A DNA stretch of 64,000 nt from Phascolarctos cinereus (GCF_002099425.1 NW_018344004.1:2383501-2447500); one strand, 5' to 3'; numbered from the stretch's first letter, positions 23,763 through 36,179 are shown. Translations and numbers: made by a program. Notes: a model not told the origin generated them from the letters alone.

Positions 23763-24924
23763 ATTGTATCATTGGCAAAACAACTGACCTGGAAAATAGA
23801 TCCAGGAGAGACAATTTAAGAATTTTTGAACTACTTAAATGTCATGATTTAAAAAAAAAAAAAGAAAAAAAAAAGCCTAGACATAATCTTTCAAGAAATT
23901 ATCAAGGAAAACTGACTTGATATTCTAGAACCGAGGGTAAAATAGAAATGTAAAGAATCCACTGATCACCTCCTGAAAGACATCCCAAAATGAAAACTCC
24001 CAGGAATATTATAGTCAAATTCCAGACTTCCCAGGTAAGGCAGAAATGATAAGCAGTCAAAAAGAAACAAGTCAAATAATATGGATCCACAGACAGGATA
24101 ACACAGGATTTAGCAGCTTTTACATTAAAGGATCAGAAGGCTTGAAATATGATTTTCCAGAGGGCAAAAGAGCTAGAATTATAACCAACAATCACCCAGC
24201 AAAACAATATAATCTTTTGGGGGAAAAATGGATACTCAATGCATAGAGGACTTTCAAGCATTCCTGATGAAAAGACCAGTGCTGAATAGAAAATTTGACT
24301 TCCAAATACAAGATGCAAAAGCAGCATAAAAACGTAAACAGGAAAGAAAAATCCTAAGGGATTCAATATGGTTAAACTGTTTATATTCCTACGTGGGAAA
24401 ATGACATTTATAACTCCTAAAAACTTTCTCATTATTAGGGCAGTTAGGAGTATACATATACAGAAAGCAGAGGTATGATTGAATGTGATGGTATGATTAT
24501 CTAAAAAAATAAGAGATGAAAAAAAAACACTGGGAGAAGGGGAAAGGGAGAGGTAGAATGGGATAAATTATTTGACGTAAAAGAGGCCTGAAAGCAATTT
24601 TACAGTGGAGAAAATGGGGGAAGCGGGGAGGGGAGCACACAAATCTTACTTTAATTGGATTAGCTTAAAAAGGGAATAATATACACACTCATTTAAGCAT
24701 AGAAATCAATCTTACCATACAGGAAAGTAGAAAGGGAAGGGGACAGCAAAGGGGTGTGTGTGTGGGAGAGCCGATAGAAGGGAGAACTGTTTGGGGAAGG
24801 TAAAAGTCAGAAGCAAAACACTTTTGAGAATAGACAGAGTAAAAGGAGAGAGCAGAATAAATCGGGAAAATAGGATGGAGGGAAATACATAGTTGGTAAT
24901 CATTACTGTAAAAAGCTTTTTTTA

Positions 24925-25073
24925 GGGGGCAGCTAGGTGGCGCAGTGGATAGAGCACCAGCCCTGGAGTCAGGAGAACCTGAGTTCAAGTCCAGCCTCAG
25001 ACATGTGACACTCACTAGCTGTGTGACCTGGGCAAGTAAATTAACCCCAATTGCCTCACCAAAAAAAAAAAAA
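24925..25073 (+). mobile_element. Short tRNA-derived SINE inside HAL1-like element
   Basis: GGGGGCAGCTAGGTGGCGCA start, B box 'gagttcaagtccagcctca', end 'aattgcctcacc' plus a 13-A tail. Few differences from the family form, so comparatively young; inserted after the host element. Confidence 0.92.
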
Positions 25074-26544
25074 CAATTTTTTTTTACAGTGAGTTTCTCT
25101 GATAAAGCCATTCCTCAATTGATAAATGGTCAAAGGATGTGAACAAGCAGTTTTCAGATAAAGTAATCAAAGCTGTCTATAGTCACATGAAAAAAATGCT
25201 TAATCACTATTGATGAGAGAAATGCAAATTAAAACTCCAAGCTACTGCCTCACACCTGTCAGATTGCTTAATACAACACAAAAGGAAAATGACAAATGTA
25301 GGAGAGGTGGGAAAATTAAAACACTCTTGGTGACCAGGGAAGCAATTTGGAACTATGCCCAGAGGGCTATAAAACCATGCATACCCTTTGACCAAGCAAT
25401 ACCACTTCTGGGTCTGTATCCCCGAGAGATTAAAAAACAAAAAGGAAAAGGACCTATATGTACAAAAATATTTATAGCAGCTGTTTTGGTGGCAAAAAAT
25501 TGGAAATTGAAGACATGTGCATCAATTGAGGAGTGGCTGAAAAAGGTGTTGTATATGATTGTGATGGAATACTTTTGTGCTTTAGGAAACAATGAGTAGG
25601 ATGCTCTAAGAAAAACATGAAAAGACTTACATGAACTGATCAAAGTGAAACGAGCAGAACCAGAACATTGTACACAGTAACAGCAACATGGTACGATGAT
25701 CCACTATGAATAACTTAGCTATTCTCAGCAATACAGCAATCCAAGACAATTCTATCGGACATTTGATGAAAGGACTTATGCTGTCCATCTCCAGAGAAAG
25801 AACTGGTTAGAGCCTGAATGCAGATCAAAAATACTTTTTGTGTGTGTGTGTGTCTTGTGTGTGTTTTCTTTCACAGATTGACTTGCATGGAAATGTATTT
25901 TGCATGACTAAACATATATAACCTATGTCAAATTGTTTGCCTTCTCAGTAAGGTGGGGAGGGGAGGTGGGGAGGGGAGGGAGAGATTTTGGAACTCAAAA
26001 TGTGAAAAAAAAGAATGTTAAAATTGTTTTTATGTGTAATTGGGGAAAAAATGAAATATTAAATAAGATTTAAAAAAATAAAGTGTTATGAATGACAAAG
26101 TAGCAGATAGATCCACATCCAAAATTGGTTTGTAGACAAAAGTAGTTAATGATAGACCCATAATAAGTGATTTTGGACCACATTCCTAAACTTTGAGAGT
26201 AAAATAATTAGACCTACTATGTGATATTTCATTAACTATAGTTGTATAGCTGAAAAAAATCTTTACTATACCCAATATGGTACACTTTCACTTTAGATAA
26301 TTTAAAGTGATGTGTAATCCTTGCTGCTTACTCCCTACATTGGCACAAATGAAGGACATAGACACCTATGCCTGCAGTTCATCAATAGACACCCAATCCA
26401 TTATTAATCTTTTTCTATTTCATTTGACCATTAATTCTGTGAATGCTATTTCCAGAAATGAAATGCTTGTGGAAAACTACTTTAGCCAATGTATAGAGCA
26501 CACTTCTCAAGCAACAAGTCTTTTCATAATAATCAGCTTAATTT

Positions 26545-27330
26545 CTTTGTGGATTCCAGTTGAGACTCTTCTGCTTAACTGTGTGACCTCAAACAAACTG
26601 CTTCACCTTTCTGAGCCTTAGCTTCTCCTCAAGTGTAAAATGAGGACATCTTTAAAGTCACTGACTAAAATCCTGTGATGTCTATGAATTTTTTTTACCA
26701 GGCACTGTATGGTTATATTAGCAGACCTTATGTCATTAAACACTTCTGCCCATTACCTCATTTAATCCTCAAAAAAACTATAAGGAAAAAAGAATTTCAG
26801 TGTTTACATTTTACCCATGAGAAACCAGGGCCCAGAAAAGCTTAATGACTTGCCCATAGACACACAGCTTATAAGTGGCAGAACCTGCATTCAAATACAA
26901 GTCCACATTAAGAATGAGAAAGGACCTAGTCTAATGCCTCTATTTCATAGATGATGTAATCAATACTGAGATTTAATTAAGAACTTTATCCGAGGTCAAA
27001 CAGCTAGTTAGTAACCAAGGTTCAAGCAGAACCCTTAATTATAGGCCTGTGTCTTTTGCACTCTTCCATTTCCTGACAAATTGTCATTGGTTTCCGTAAA
27101 GGGCACCAGTATCAAGAATCTTATTTCCCAGAAAAGGACAAAAAAAGTTGTTAAAAGTTCATAAAACACTTTGCCTACAGTAACTCTGTAAGCTAAATAA
27201 TGCAAATGTTCATCATCTCATTTTTACAGATGAGGAGACACTAGAGGTCAGAAAGGTGAATGACTTCCATGTGTTATTGGTCACACAACTAATGAGTCAG
27301 TCAAACCCCATCCCAAGTCAAGTTCTCTAA
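26545..27330. repeat. Cluster of MIR-type SINE remnants
   Basis: At least four diverged pieces: 26560-26680 (+, 'aactgtgtgacctcaaacaa'), 26700-26910 (-, 'accaggcactgtatgg', 'aatgacttgcccatagacac'), 26930-27060 (-, 'aggtcaaacagctagttag') and 27150-27330 (-, 'ttttacagatgaggagac'). Confidence 0.6.
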
Positions 27331-27339
27331 TAAGAATAG

Positions 27340-28250
27340 GGATATGGAAGAATAAGAGAAACAAAAGGGAAAGAGGTAGTAGTTCATAGCTTACACTGGC
27401 TAAGGTTTTGAGACCAGCTATTCCATGACTGGCTTGGACACTTAAAGATGACTGGTAGTGTGGAGTACCTTTATAATGGTTGGGCAGGGACAAAGTAAAA
27501 AGAAGGTCCAGTTGGTTGGTGTGGAAGAAAGTTATAGCAAAAGATAGATATTTTGAAGGATTATTCTGGACATAATATGACAACTACTGATTTATTTTCT
27601 TGAGACCAGGCCCTGGAGCTGGATAATGAACGTAGTTACCATACACAGGAAAAGTGACTAAGTAACCACAGGGATAAGCAAAAAAAAGTGATTAATGTGA
27701 ATGGGGGGGGGGGAGAATTGATGGAACAGGCTAATAGTTGAGGGGAGAAAAGGAGAATTTTATCTAGTGTCATCTGTAAAGGACACAGACAGTTGTCTCA
27801 GGGCTCCTGCTAACATAGATATGTCAGCACCTGTCCTAGCCTATGTTTGGTAGCAGCTGCAATATTAAAAATGTTAAAAAAAAAAAAAAAAGAAAAAACC
27901 CAAACCTCAGCTGTTCTAGATCATGTCCAAAAGAGATAATATCCTTTTTTATCTGCTGTTCTGGAATATAAAAATTTGTAGAAGCTTATAACAAAGGTAA
28001 TATTTTAAATTTTAAAACTATGATATGAAAGCAAGTCAAGAAAGCTTGTCTTTAGTGCCAGATACTATATCTTGGCCCTATGGTACACAAAGGCTATGAA
28101 GGCAGGAAAGAAGCTTTTCTAAGTAAGATACACTTTTTGAAAGAAATTCCCTAAGGAAGGTAAAAAAGAAACGTATTTTAATTGTATGAAAAACTGATTT
28201 AAAATAAACTAGGAAAGGGTTATTTTAGGAAGTTGACAATTTTTACATTT
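27340..28250. other. Intergenic sequence, nothing recognised
   Basis: AT-rich; contains a run of G at 27704-27713 and an A tract near 27877-27892. No exon or named repeat seen. Confidence 0.4.
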
Positions 28251-29709
28251 ATTGAAATAATTTTACATCCATTTTTTTTAAAAAAAAATCTATTTATTAA
28301 AGTAAAACACACATTTTTCTTAGTGTTTCAAAACGTGGGAAAAAAACAAAAACATACAAAGTCAATTACACAATTGATTTCCACAACAATGCAAAACAAT
28401 GATCTCCCCAAAAGAGACAGTTTGAAGATAGTGTGGCTTTATTAGGATAAACTGATTAAGTAGTCAGAGACTACTTTATATCATTAATTTTGGTTTATTT
28501 TCCAAAAATCATTGAATTTTGGAATGTTTAATTTTTCAATAATTTATTTTCTGATGTTTGTAATAGCTAATTATAATTAACAAAAAGTTTTGAGAAAACC
28601 TCAAATAAGGAATTACATGTTTCAGGGCCAGGAACTACAAGTTCTCTAATTCAAAGAACAGTCTAGTAACTGACTTAAAATGGTAACTTTACATTCACTT
28701 CTTTGAACACTTAAATAGATTCCCATCTTGAAAGTACAGTTAATACATAAAGTGGAGATGGAGAAAAGGAACTATAAAGGGAAAGTATACTCCTTTACTG
28801 CAAAGCTACAAAAAAAAAGACCCAGTGTTTAGTAGCTTACTTTGTACCATGGCTGGAGAAAGTTATCTTTTTTACTAGATGACTCATTCCTTATATTTAT
28901 AGCTGTCTATCTAGTATGTAACTATCCTCCAGATAAGAGATTTTAACCATTAAATGGTTCAACTAGATAATCAGAGAATTACACATTATGCTTCAGACTG
29001 CCTGGAATCAAATTAGTTTTTTCCAAAAATGATTAGCAGCCTTTTAAAACAGAAAAAACATCAGCAGAACTTTGCTTTTCCCTAAATTAATATCTGAAGA
29101 CTCGCTAGAAAACTGCAGGAAGCCACAATGATACCTATTAATGAGGTTTGAAGTACATCACCAGGACACATCTGTCCCCTAATACATCCAGAACTGACCA
29201 GGTCTAGACATAAGACAGTAAGCCAGCAAAAACAAGGAGTACATTTGTAAAACAAAAAAGAGCTGGCTGTCTTAGGTATAGGACATTTGACCTTTTTACA
29301 GGGCAATTCTGCTCCAAATATAAATGTACTTCAACTTGACTGTGTCTGATTGGATAACTCTTCCTACATAGTGCCCTTTCATTAAACTAAGCTACTCCTA
29401 TCCTCAAGACTCTTGTGTTGATGTGCAGAGCTTTTCTTCTCTTACTGTACTGTCAATCATTTGTGAGCGGGGCCTGCCCTGCTCTCCTGGAAAACTTCTG
29501 CAGAAATTTAGCAGACTTGTTAAACACTTAGAGGCATCTCATAAAAATCTGCTTTTCCAAATAGCATACAAATAAGTATTAGACCTTGAATGTAAAAACT
29601 TCCCATTGCACATTACAATGTAAACGGCATAGCATGCTACCTATTCCTCCTTATAGAAAAAGCAGTAGCCACAAAGTTTTGGTCAGAATGGTTGTTTCAC
29701 ATTTTCAAT
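28250..29709 (-). other. ORMDL1: Probable ORMDL1 3' UTR
   Basis: Downstream of the ORMDL1 stop there are about 1.4 kb with no recognisable interspersed repeat, unlike most of the window; this would fit a transcribed 3' UTR under some constraint. Reverse-strand AATAAA hexamers occur near 28436-28441 and 28294-28299 (forward TTTATT), either of which could be the poly(A) signal. I cannot choose between them or place the cleavage site, so the left limit is a guess. Confidence 0.45.
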
Positions 29710-29845
29710 TTAGTACTTATTAATACCAAAGATCCGAACACCATGCAGTTGTGGCATTTTGGGAATCAGCACACTCAGGAGAGAAGCTGTGTTTAAGATG
29801 AAGTGTGTAGGATCATACTTGGTGTAGAAACTTGCCAGAAAATAC
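29710..29845 (-). CDS. ORMDL1: ORMDL1 last coding exon (residues 109-153)
   Basis: Minus-strand terminal exon. The acceptor is TTTCCACAG (AG at 29847-29846); the first base completes the split Leu109 codon (TT+G), and 44 codons follow to a TAA stop at 29712-29710. It encodes the last part of the ORMDL fold: a C-terminal hydrophobic segment (about 117-136) and the conserved tail [11 protein letters not shown]. The total of 153 residues is the usual family length. The 3' UTR continues leftward. Confidence 0.97.
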
Positions 29846-29849
29846 CTGT

Positions 29850-30870
29850 GGAAACAAAAACAGGTAAGGGTTTAAAAAAATAGTTACAAGTTTTTTAATA
29901 CGCAAAACAGGAAAGTTCATTGAAATAAAGTTTTTAAAAGTAGTTACATGCAAGTAAAGTGCAGTTACTTTCTTAGAACAAAAGAGGAGAAAAGTAAAAC
30001 AAAAGACAATACTTAGCAAAGTTTTGATGATTTAAATTAGATGAGAAATTTAGTTTCTGGATTTAATATATTTAGTGGTTACAAAAAAAATGAACATTTT
30101 ATGTTTACCTAAGTTGCGCTAGTGAATGTTTACAGTGTCTTAAAAAGAAAACAAAAACATTGCCTTTTGGATGTCCTCTCATCTGAGGTCTGGTATTGTA
30201 GTCAAACAAGTTCATAACCAGTTAAACAGGAAAAATGGAAAACACTTGTAAATTCCAACTGTTTTGTTTATATCTAAACATTTGGATTCAAATGACAAAG
30301 CTTAGTTTTTATGAAATTAAAAAAAAATTCTGCTAACACCACCTACTACTAGATACATATGTTAGAATGAAGCCTAAGGCTGCAAAAAGTGTTCTGACAC
30401 AAAAAAATATATAAAATGTTCTGTGATTATAAATGGAAAGGTAGTTTCTTGTGTGGGCAGATAATTTCTAATCTGTTCAGGGGGGTAAACACAAAACTTA
30501 TTGTTAACATCCTTCTCTTTAACCCATTGCCCTCATTCTTAAATTCTGCTTTATGCGCTAGTCTTGAAAGTAAGTAAGCATCCAGGTACACAACTATAGC
30601 TAAGCAATTACTCAGTTTGCTATCCACAACATTTTTAGAAATATCTGGATGAAAGAGAGTAGACAACTAATGTAAGCAATTATTTATATACATGATACAA
30701 CGCAACAACAACAGCAGACACATCACAAAAGAAACTGAGGTGAAGATATTTAAAAATATTATAGAAGAGAATGCCAAAAATCTGTATCATGACTGATGAA
30801 GCATCTATAATTTCTAAGAAAAGCACAATATTGATTTATCTCCAGTGCACAGTTCAATTAGCAACTAGAA
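29850..30870. other. ORMDL1 last intron, nothing recognised
   Basis: AT-rich intron without a recognisable repeat or exon. Confidence 0.4.
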
Positions 30871-31760
30871 AGGTAGTATTATCTGTTGCTTTAAGATAAC
30901 TCTTGTCGACCACAGCAGAGTTTGTTTTCAATACATTACTGTCTACATTAAGTAACTGTGTTTTCAATAATGAATATTTAAAAGCAAATTTAAATTTGCA
31001 TTTTGTTCTGGTATCGTTAAGAAAGTCTAGAATAGCTATAAAGTTGTTAGAAATTTTCCTAAAATTTATCATTTGGCACTGTTTAAATCAACAGTACTTA
31101 TCACTTGATGATTCAATATCTGAAATAAAATAAATTAACCACTTAAAAATATTTCTGGATAAAATTTATTCTATTTATTATAAATCTCATTTAAATGAGA
31201 CCGAACTAGCAGCTGTAGGTAAAGAACTTGAAATTAAAATTATTAATTTCCAGTACTGGTACTGGAAATGAATAGCATGTGGTTTACAAGCTGCTACTGC
31301 TGGATAATGAAAGCATCTATCCTTTGAAGGTTATGTATGCGTATTTCTTCCTCTTATTCTGGTTTGGTAAAGAGCCTAACATTAATTTCTTGCAAGACCT
31401 TGCTTTAATGATTGATAGTCTTAAAGAATTTTCATTACTTTCAACTGCAATGCAGTCAAGATCAATTAACATTAATACCATAAGAGCTTTTGAAAATTTA
31501 AAGACTGGCATTGGAAAGCATTAATCTCTATTTAAATATCTGATTAAGTCAGGTAAATTTAAAGACTTTCCATTTAATAAGAATAATTTTAATGCTCTTC
31601 CCTCAGAATAGTTACTGGAAAATATAGTTCAACACATGAACTTACATATTTTATCAGAGAGGAACAATGAAAGCATTCTGATTTATTAGATCCATCTAGC
31701 TGGCCTTATGAAGAACTAACTTCACCATGGGTATAGGCAATTAAAAAAAAACACATCATT
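30870..31760 (+). pseudogene. hAT-family DNA transposase fossil
   Basis: Plus-strand frames encode, in order, hAT transposase blocks: [12 protein letters not shown] then IIWHCLN and [11 protein letters not shown] (30903-31130; family form WHCLNHRLEL), [18 protein letters not shown] and [12 protein letters not shown] (31136-31230), GLQAATA (31284), [20 protein letters not shown] plus [19 protein letters not shown] (31384-31500), FKDFPFNKNNFNALPS (31559-31605) and DPSSWPYEELTSPWV (31689-31733). The Asp of SDGA is not preserved in what I can read, and the frame is broken several times (for example stops at 31131 and 31522). It resembles the transposases behind domesticated genes such as KIAA1586, from memory. 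No TIRs found. Confidence 0.7.
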
Positions 31761-32620
31761 TAAATGAAAATTTATAACATGAAACTGATTCTAATTCCAG
31801 TAACTATATAAAAAGCTAAAAAGATACACATAGCACTGTTGAAATCAGAAGTGCTAAAGCTGAAAGACATTTCAGGTTAATGAATAAAATTTATATGAGA
31901 GTGAGAAAAAGTTTAATAGTAGACTACATATCAGATTTAATGACAATAAATTCATTAGGAAAAGAATGGATTGGAATGCAAATCTTTAAGTCAAGTCATG
32001 ATTGAACTACAACCTTAGACTGGCTATGGATAAAAGAGTTTTGCAAGAATCAATGAAAGTATTCAGGAATCAATTGACTATATGAGATTTATAATAGAGT
32101 ATTATATATTTTATTATTTTGAAGTTGGATACTACCCATCCTTTATATCAGTATAATTTGTAATACCTTACATAGGTATATCTATAGTAATTTGTGATAC
32201 CTTATATACACACTTTTCTAGAGAGCTAGTTGTTAAACCTTTACAATACACCACTGCTCATTCTGCAGTGAAAGTTCAGATGATAGTTAGCATTTCTCAC
32301 TTAATACATTCCTACACCAGAAGACCATTGTTTTTGCTTTCTCCTCTTGCCCTTATTTCATGCTATACAAAACAGGATATTATTTATGTTTATCTTATTA
32401 ATACTTCTGTGTATATAATATTATACATCAGTAGTTATTAATCTTTTTGGAGCTCTAAATTTTATTATGTCATTTCATTTCATACTTTTGAAAGGTGTTA
32501 GCCAGCTTATAGCTTAAAATTTAAAATAATTAAAGTTAAAATAAGAATTTCATGATACCTCTTTACAAAACTTTAAAAATCCTGGGGCAATGTAAAAAAA
32601 AGTGACAAATCCTACTGCCT
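31760..32620. other. ORMDL1 intron, nothing recognised
   Basis: AT-rich. The first few hundred bases may be the remaining 3' part of the hAT fossil, but I find no motif. Confidence 0.35.
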
Positions 32621-32794
32621 CACATGGAAAGCAGTATGGTATGGTAGAAAAGGTAATGGACTTGGACTCAAGAACTTTAAGCTCTGCCACCAAATAGCTA
32701 TAATACTCTAGGCAAGTCTCAATTTCCCTGACCCTTGAATGTCTTCATCTAGAAAATGTGGAAGAAACACAGCAGAATGTAAAGCACAATAATA

Positions 32795-32829
<35 letters not shown>

Positions 32830-32830
32830 T
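32620..32830 (+). repeat. MIR-type SINE followed by (AAT)n
   Basis: 'ggtaatggacttggactcaa' and 'ctctaggcaagtctcaattt' mark a MIR copy to about 32765; a (AAT)n tract runs at 32791-32829. Confidence 0.6.
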
Positions 32831-33534
32831 TTGAAGACAGCTTCACAAAAGATTTTAAATAACACTTGCAGCACAAAATAAAAATTTAAAAATATTAGGG
32901 TTTTGTATATTATTAGAACACAGTTACACAACACTTGCTTTATTGTTGTGTGCATCCATACCACATTAAGGTCATTATTTCCTTGAGGGAAAATATCAGA
33001 GGAGACTAAAAGTCACAATTTTCTTTTTGTACAAAACACTATGACATATATTAGGGTAGAAAAGGAGCTATATGATATGAACATGTTCCCACAAACTGTG
33101 ATGCGTTCCTGTCTAGTCTTCAAATCCTAACCATTTTTTTGGGTCCAAGTTCAAGTCCTGTCACCTAAATGAAGCCTTGCCCTCAACTAATCTAGCTCAC
33201 AATTATCTTTCTTTTTCTAATTTCACACTTAAAGACCACACACACACACCATACCACTTGATAATATTATCATTAACATTTACTGAGAGCCTACTAAGCA
33301 TTAGGCATTTTGTCCATATGGTAGAAAAGAAATGCAAAGAGGATGTAAAAGGTATGGCTTTAAGGGATTTAGAATCAAGTTAAGGAAAAAAGATACAACA
33401 TAAAACCCACAATGTATCAAAGGCTCAAGAAGAGGAGAACTAAATTGATGAGATCAAAAATCTCAAGTACTGAAGAAGCCAGTGCTCAATGTTGAATGAT
33501 ATAGGTGGGGTGTAACCACTGAATGCTAAGCTCA

Positions 33535-33690
33535 TAGAATCATAGATTTAGCACTGTCAGGGACCTTAGAAGCCAGAGTCCAACTCCCTCATTTTACAGA
33601 TAAAGAAACTGCGGCAAAGAGAGGTTAAGCAACTTGCCCAGTCACTGAGCTATTAAGTATATGATACAGGAGACCATAGTTCAATTTACT
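33535..33690 (-). repeat. MIR-type SINE
   Basis: 'tagaatcatagatttagcac', 'ctcattttacagataaag' and 'aggttaagcaacttgccc' in the reverse CORE-SINE order. Confidence 0.65.
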
Positions 33691-33815
33691 ATACCACCTA
33701 TGTGGTTAGCAAAGGCAAGGCTTAAAGGAAGCACAGGTTTTACATATGTGGAAAGGAACTCATTTTCTCCTTCAAGTTCCCCTAAAGCTTTCTTCATACC
33801 ATTCATACACTTGTA

Positions 33816-34603
33816 TAGGCATATCTCCGAGACATTTTGGGTTCAGTTCCATCAACTGCAATAAATTGAATATCACAATAAAGGAAGCCACATAAATATT
33901 TTTGTTTCCTTGTGCATATAGAAGTTGTTTACGTTATACTGTAGTAAGTGTGCAGTAGTAGTATGTCTAAAAAAGTATATATTTTAATTTTATTGCTAAA
34001 AATGCTAACTATCATTTAAGCCTTCATTGAATTGTAATCTTTTTGCTGGTAGAGAGTTTTGCCTCAATGTTGATGGCTGCTGACTAAGCAGGGATTGCTG
34101 AAGTCGAGGTGACTGTGGCAATTTCTTAAAATAAGACAATGAAGTCTGCCACATCACTGATTCTTTCTTTCACTTGAACACTTAAGAGGCCGTTGTAGGA
34201 TTATTAACTGGCCTAATTTCAATACTGTGTATCGGGGAACAGGGAAGCCTAAGGAGAGGCAGAGAAACAGGGATCAGCCTGTCTGTGGAACAGTCAAAAT
34301 ACACTCAACATTTATCAATTAAGTTTGCCATCTTAGACAAGTGCAATTCATAGTGCCCCAAAACAATTACATCAAAGATCAGTGATCACAGATTACCATG
34401 ACTAATATAATAATAATGAAAAAGTTTGAAATATTTCAAGAATAACCAAAATGTGAAACAGAGACACAATGTGAGTGCATGTGTTGGAAAAATGGCGCCA
34501 ACAGACTTGGTTCAATGCAAGATTGCCACAAATCTTCAATTTGCAAAAATATAATATCTTCGAAGTGCAGTAAAGTGAAACACAATAAAATGAGGTACAC
34601 CTG
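33816..34603. mobile_element. Internally deleted Tigger1-like DNA transposon
   Basis: The left end TAGGCATATCTCCGAGA and right end GAGGTACACCTG are degenerate inverted repeats of the Tigger1 form (CAGGCATACCTCG). A TA precedes the left end (33814-33815); the right counterpart is CA. Internal phrases 'ctgcaataaattgaatatca', 'tgttgatggctgctgact', 'gccccaaaacaattacat' and 'ggaaaaatggcgcc' match Tigger1 ends as I recall them. All transposase coding sequence is missing: the two ends meet near 34160-34180. Confidence 0.8.
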
Positions 34604-34634
34604 CACACTTTTTTGTATTATGTGAGGGAATGTG

Positions 34635-35240
34635 AAAGTAGATTCTAGTAATACCAGATTTGGAATCAGGAGGTCTGAATTGCAAACTCCTCCTCTAACC
34701 TTTACTAGCTATGTGGTAATGGGTAAAGCATTTAACTTCTCAGCTGATTCCTCATCTGTTAAGATGGATGTAATATACTGTATACCTCAAAGGTTTCTAA
34801 TGGAGAGAGTGCTCTGTAAACACGAAAAAACTAGAGTAATTATTATATGTCCTATTTCCCTATCCCCATTGGGGGCTCCCTGAGGGCAGACACTATGTCT
34901 TATATCTCTGATACCCCAAAAGAGGCTAGCATTGTGCCCTGAATAACGTGGTGCTCAAAAAAAAGATGCTGGTTGAATTTCACACAGGATGCATGGCATG
35001 AGAAAACATGGTAAAAGAATGCCAAGCGCACCAATTTGGCTGGAGCAGAGATTTTGTGGAGAGGAGCAATAAAGTAAAAGAGGAGTCAATTGTGGAGGAC
35101 CTTATATGTCAAGCTAAAGAGCACAGATTCTATCTCATAAAAAATGAATTTGTTCCTCAAGGCACTGCCAACATCTAATCAGGGGTTGATACAAGCAAAC
35201 AAATGTTTTAGGAAGATTAACTGGAGGCAGGATGTATGAT
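34635..35240. repeat. MIR (+) and L2 remnants
   Basis: 34635-34800 is a plus MIR ('agatttggaatcaggaggtc', 'ttcctcatctgttaagatgg'). 34850-34980 resembles an L2 3' end (+, 'gggggctccctgagggcaga'); 34985-35240 resembles L2 body (-, 'caatttggctggagcagag', 'ggaccttatatgtcaagct'). Confidence 0.5.
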
Positions 35241-35520
35241 ATTCCCACTGTCTTGTATTTGTATATTTCATGTATATTTGTTCTGACTCCTCTCTTCTAG
35301 GAGAATGTGTCTTACACTTTTCTCATATCCCTTCCAGTGCTTAGCACTGTGTTCTCCTAGAATGCTCTCTCAATACTTGCTGCTATAGAATAGAATCATC
35401 ACCCACCTGCTGAAATAAAGGTTCTCATAATATTCCCATACCTACAATAGTTCAAAAAACAATTTTAGAATAATTCTTCCCTCTTCAAGCTTTCCTAAAT
35501 CCTGAGTTACTTCCACTCAC

Positions 35521-35672
35521 AAAATTATTGGAGAAATTGTGAAGAACTTCCGTGAAGAAGTAAACTGCACTCCATAGTCCAGTTGTTCCCAGTGAGTTAG
35601 CAGCCTGGCTTTCCCCTGGTCAGGGGTTTCAAAAGGTGTTCCTTTTACAGCATGTAAAAATACATACATTCC
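35521..35672 (-). CDS. ORMDL1: ORMDL1 coding exon (residues 59-109)
   Basis: Minus-strand internal exon. The acceptor TTTTCTAG has its AG at 35674-35673; the exon begins in phase 0 with GGA ATG TAT (Gly59-Met60-Tyr61) and ends at ATTTT|GTGAGT, with two bases of Leu109 before the donor. It encodes the most conserved ORMDL stretch, including [20 protein letters not shown] (about 68-87) and the start of the next membrane segment FFTISPII. The reading frame is clean over 50 codons. ORMDL proteins sit in the ER membrane and restrain serine palmitoyltransferase according to ceramide level. Confidence 0.97.
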
Positions 35673-35924
35673 CTAGAAAACAAAGGCGGTGTATCAACAG
35701 AAAGCAACTTAACAATTGTGCTTATTATTATTCATGCTTATTAGCATGAAAGAATGCAAAGAGTCTGTATGCATGCCTGTATATTAACAACCTGAATTTT
35801 AAACTTTCATTATTATTGGAATGTCAAGGCCAATCTGATGATAAACCATCAGTGATACAAAAACAGTACTAAAAAAAATCCCCACAACATTTGTTTCTTC
35901 TTCTGTTGCTGAACCATTATCAAT

Positions 35925-36020
35925 CAACAAAAATTTATCATGCACCTATTATGTGTCAGGCACTGTGGTAGGAGCTAAAGATATCAGACAAAAGTAAGGC
36001 CCATGGAGCTAATAATCTAC
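35925..36020 (-). repeat. L2 3' end fragment
   Basis: 'tatcatgcacctattatgtg' and 'tcaggcactgtggtagg', reverse L2 3' end. Confidence 0.55.
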
Positions 36021-36179
36021 AACTAAAATATGAAAGCTTATAGTGTAATACACAGAATTTCTAACTTCTTTCCACATTCGGTATACAGGTAGTCAGAAAT
36101 GCAAGGATGCATTTTTAGCTACTGGCTTTCCACCAAAGTACCAGATTTGAAGAACTGATGGTACTTTTATGCTGAACCA

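Larger units (their letters stand above)
22487..26079 (+). mobile_element. Full-length ORF2-deleted L1 (HAL1-like) with perfect 16-bp TSD
   Basis: Flanked by AAAGTGTTATGAATGA at 22471-22486 and 26080-26095, so both ends are exact. It opens with the L1 5' phrase GGCAGAGCCAAGATGGC, has about 0.7 kb of 5' UTR, an ORF1 region (23178 to about 24335) and an inter-ORF segment to about 24910. Almost all of ORF2 is absent: sequence jumps from the ORF2 start (TAATCATTACTGT, near 24898) to the region just before the RT C terminus and 3' end (from about 25089, TTTCTCTGATAAAGCC). A SINE (24925-25073) sits at the junction. The 3' UTR runs to an A-rich tail. Lacking endonuclease and RT, it must have been moved by another L1. 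Confidence 0.9.
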
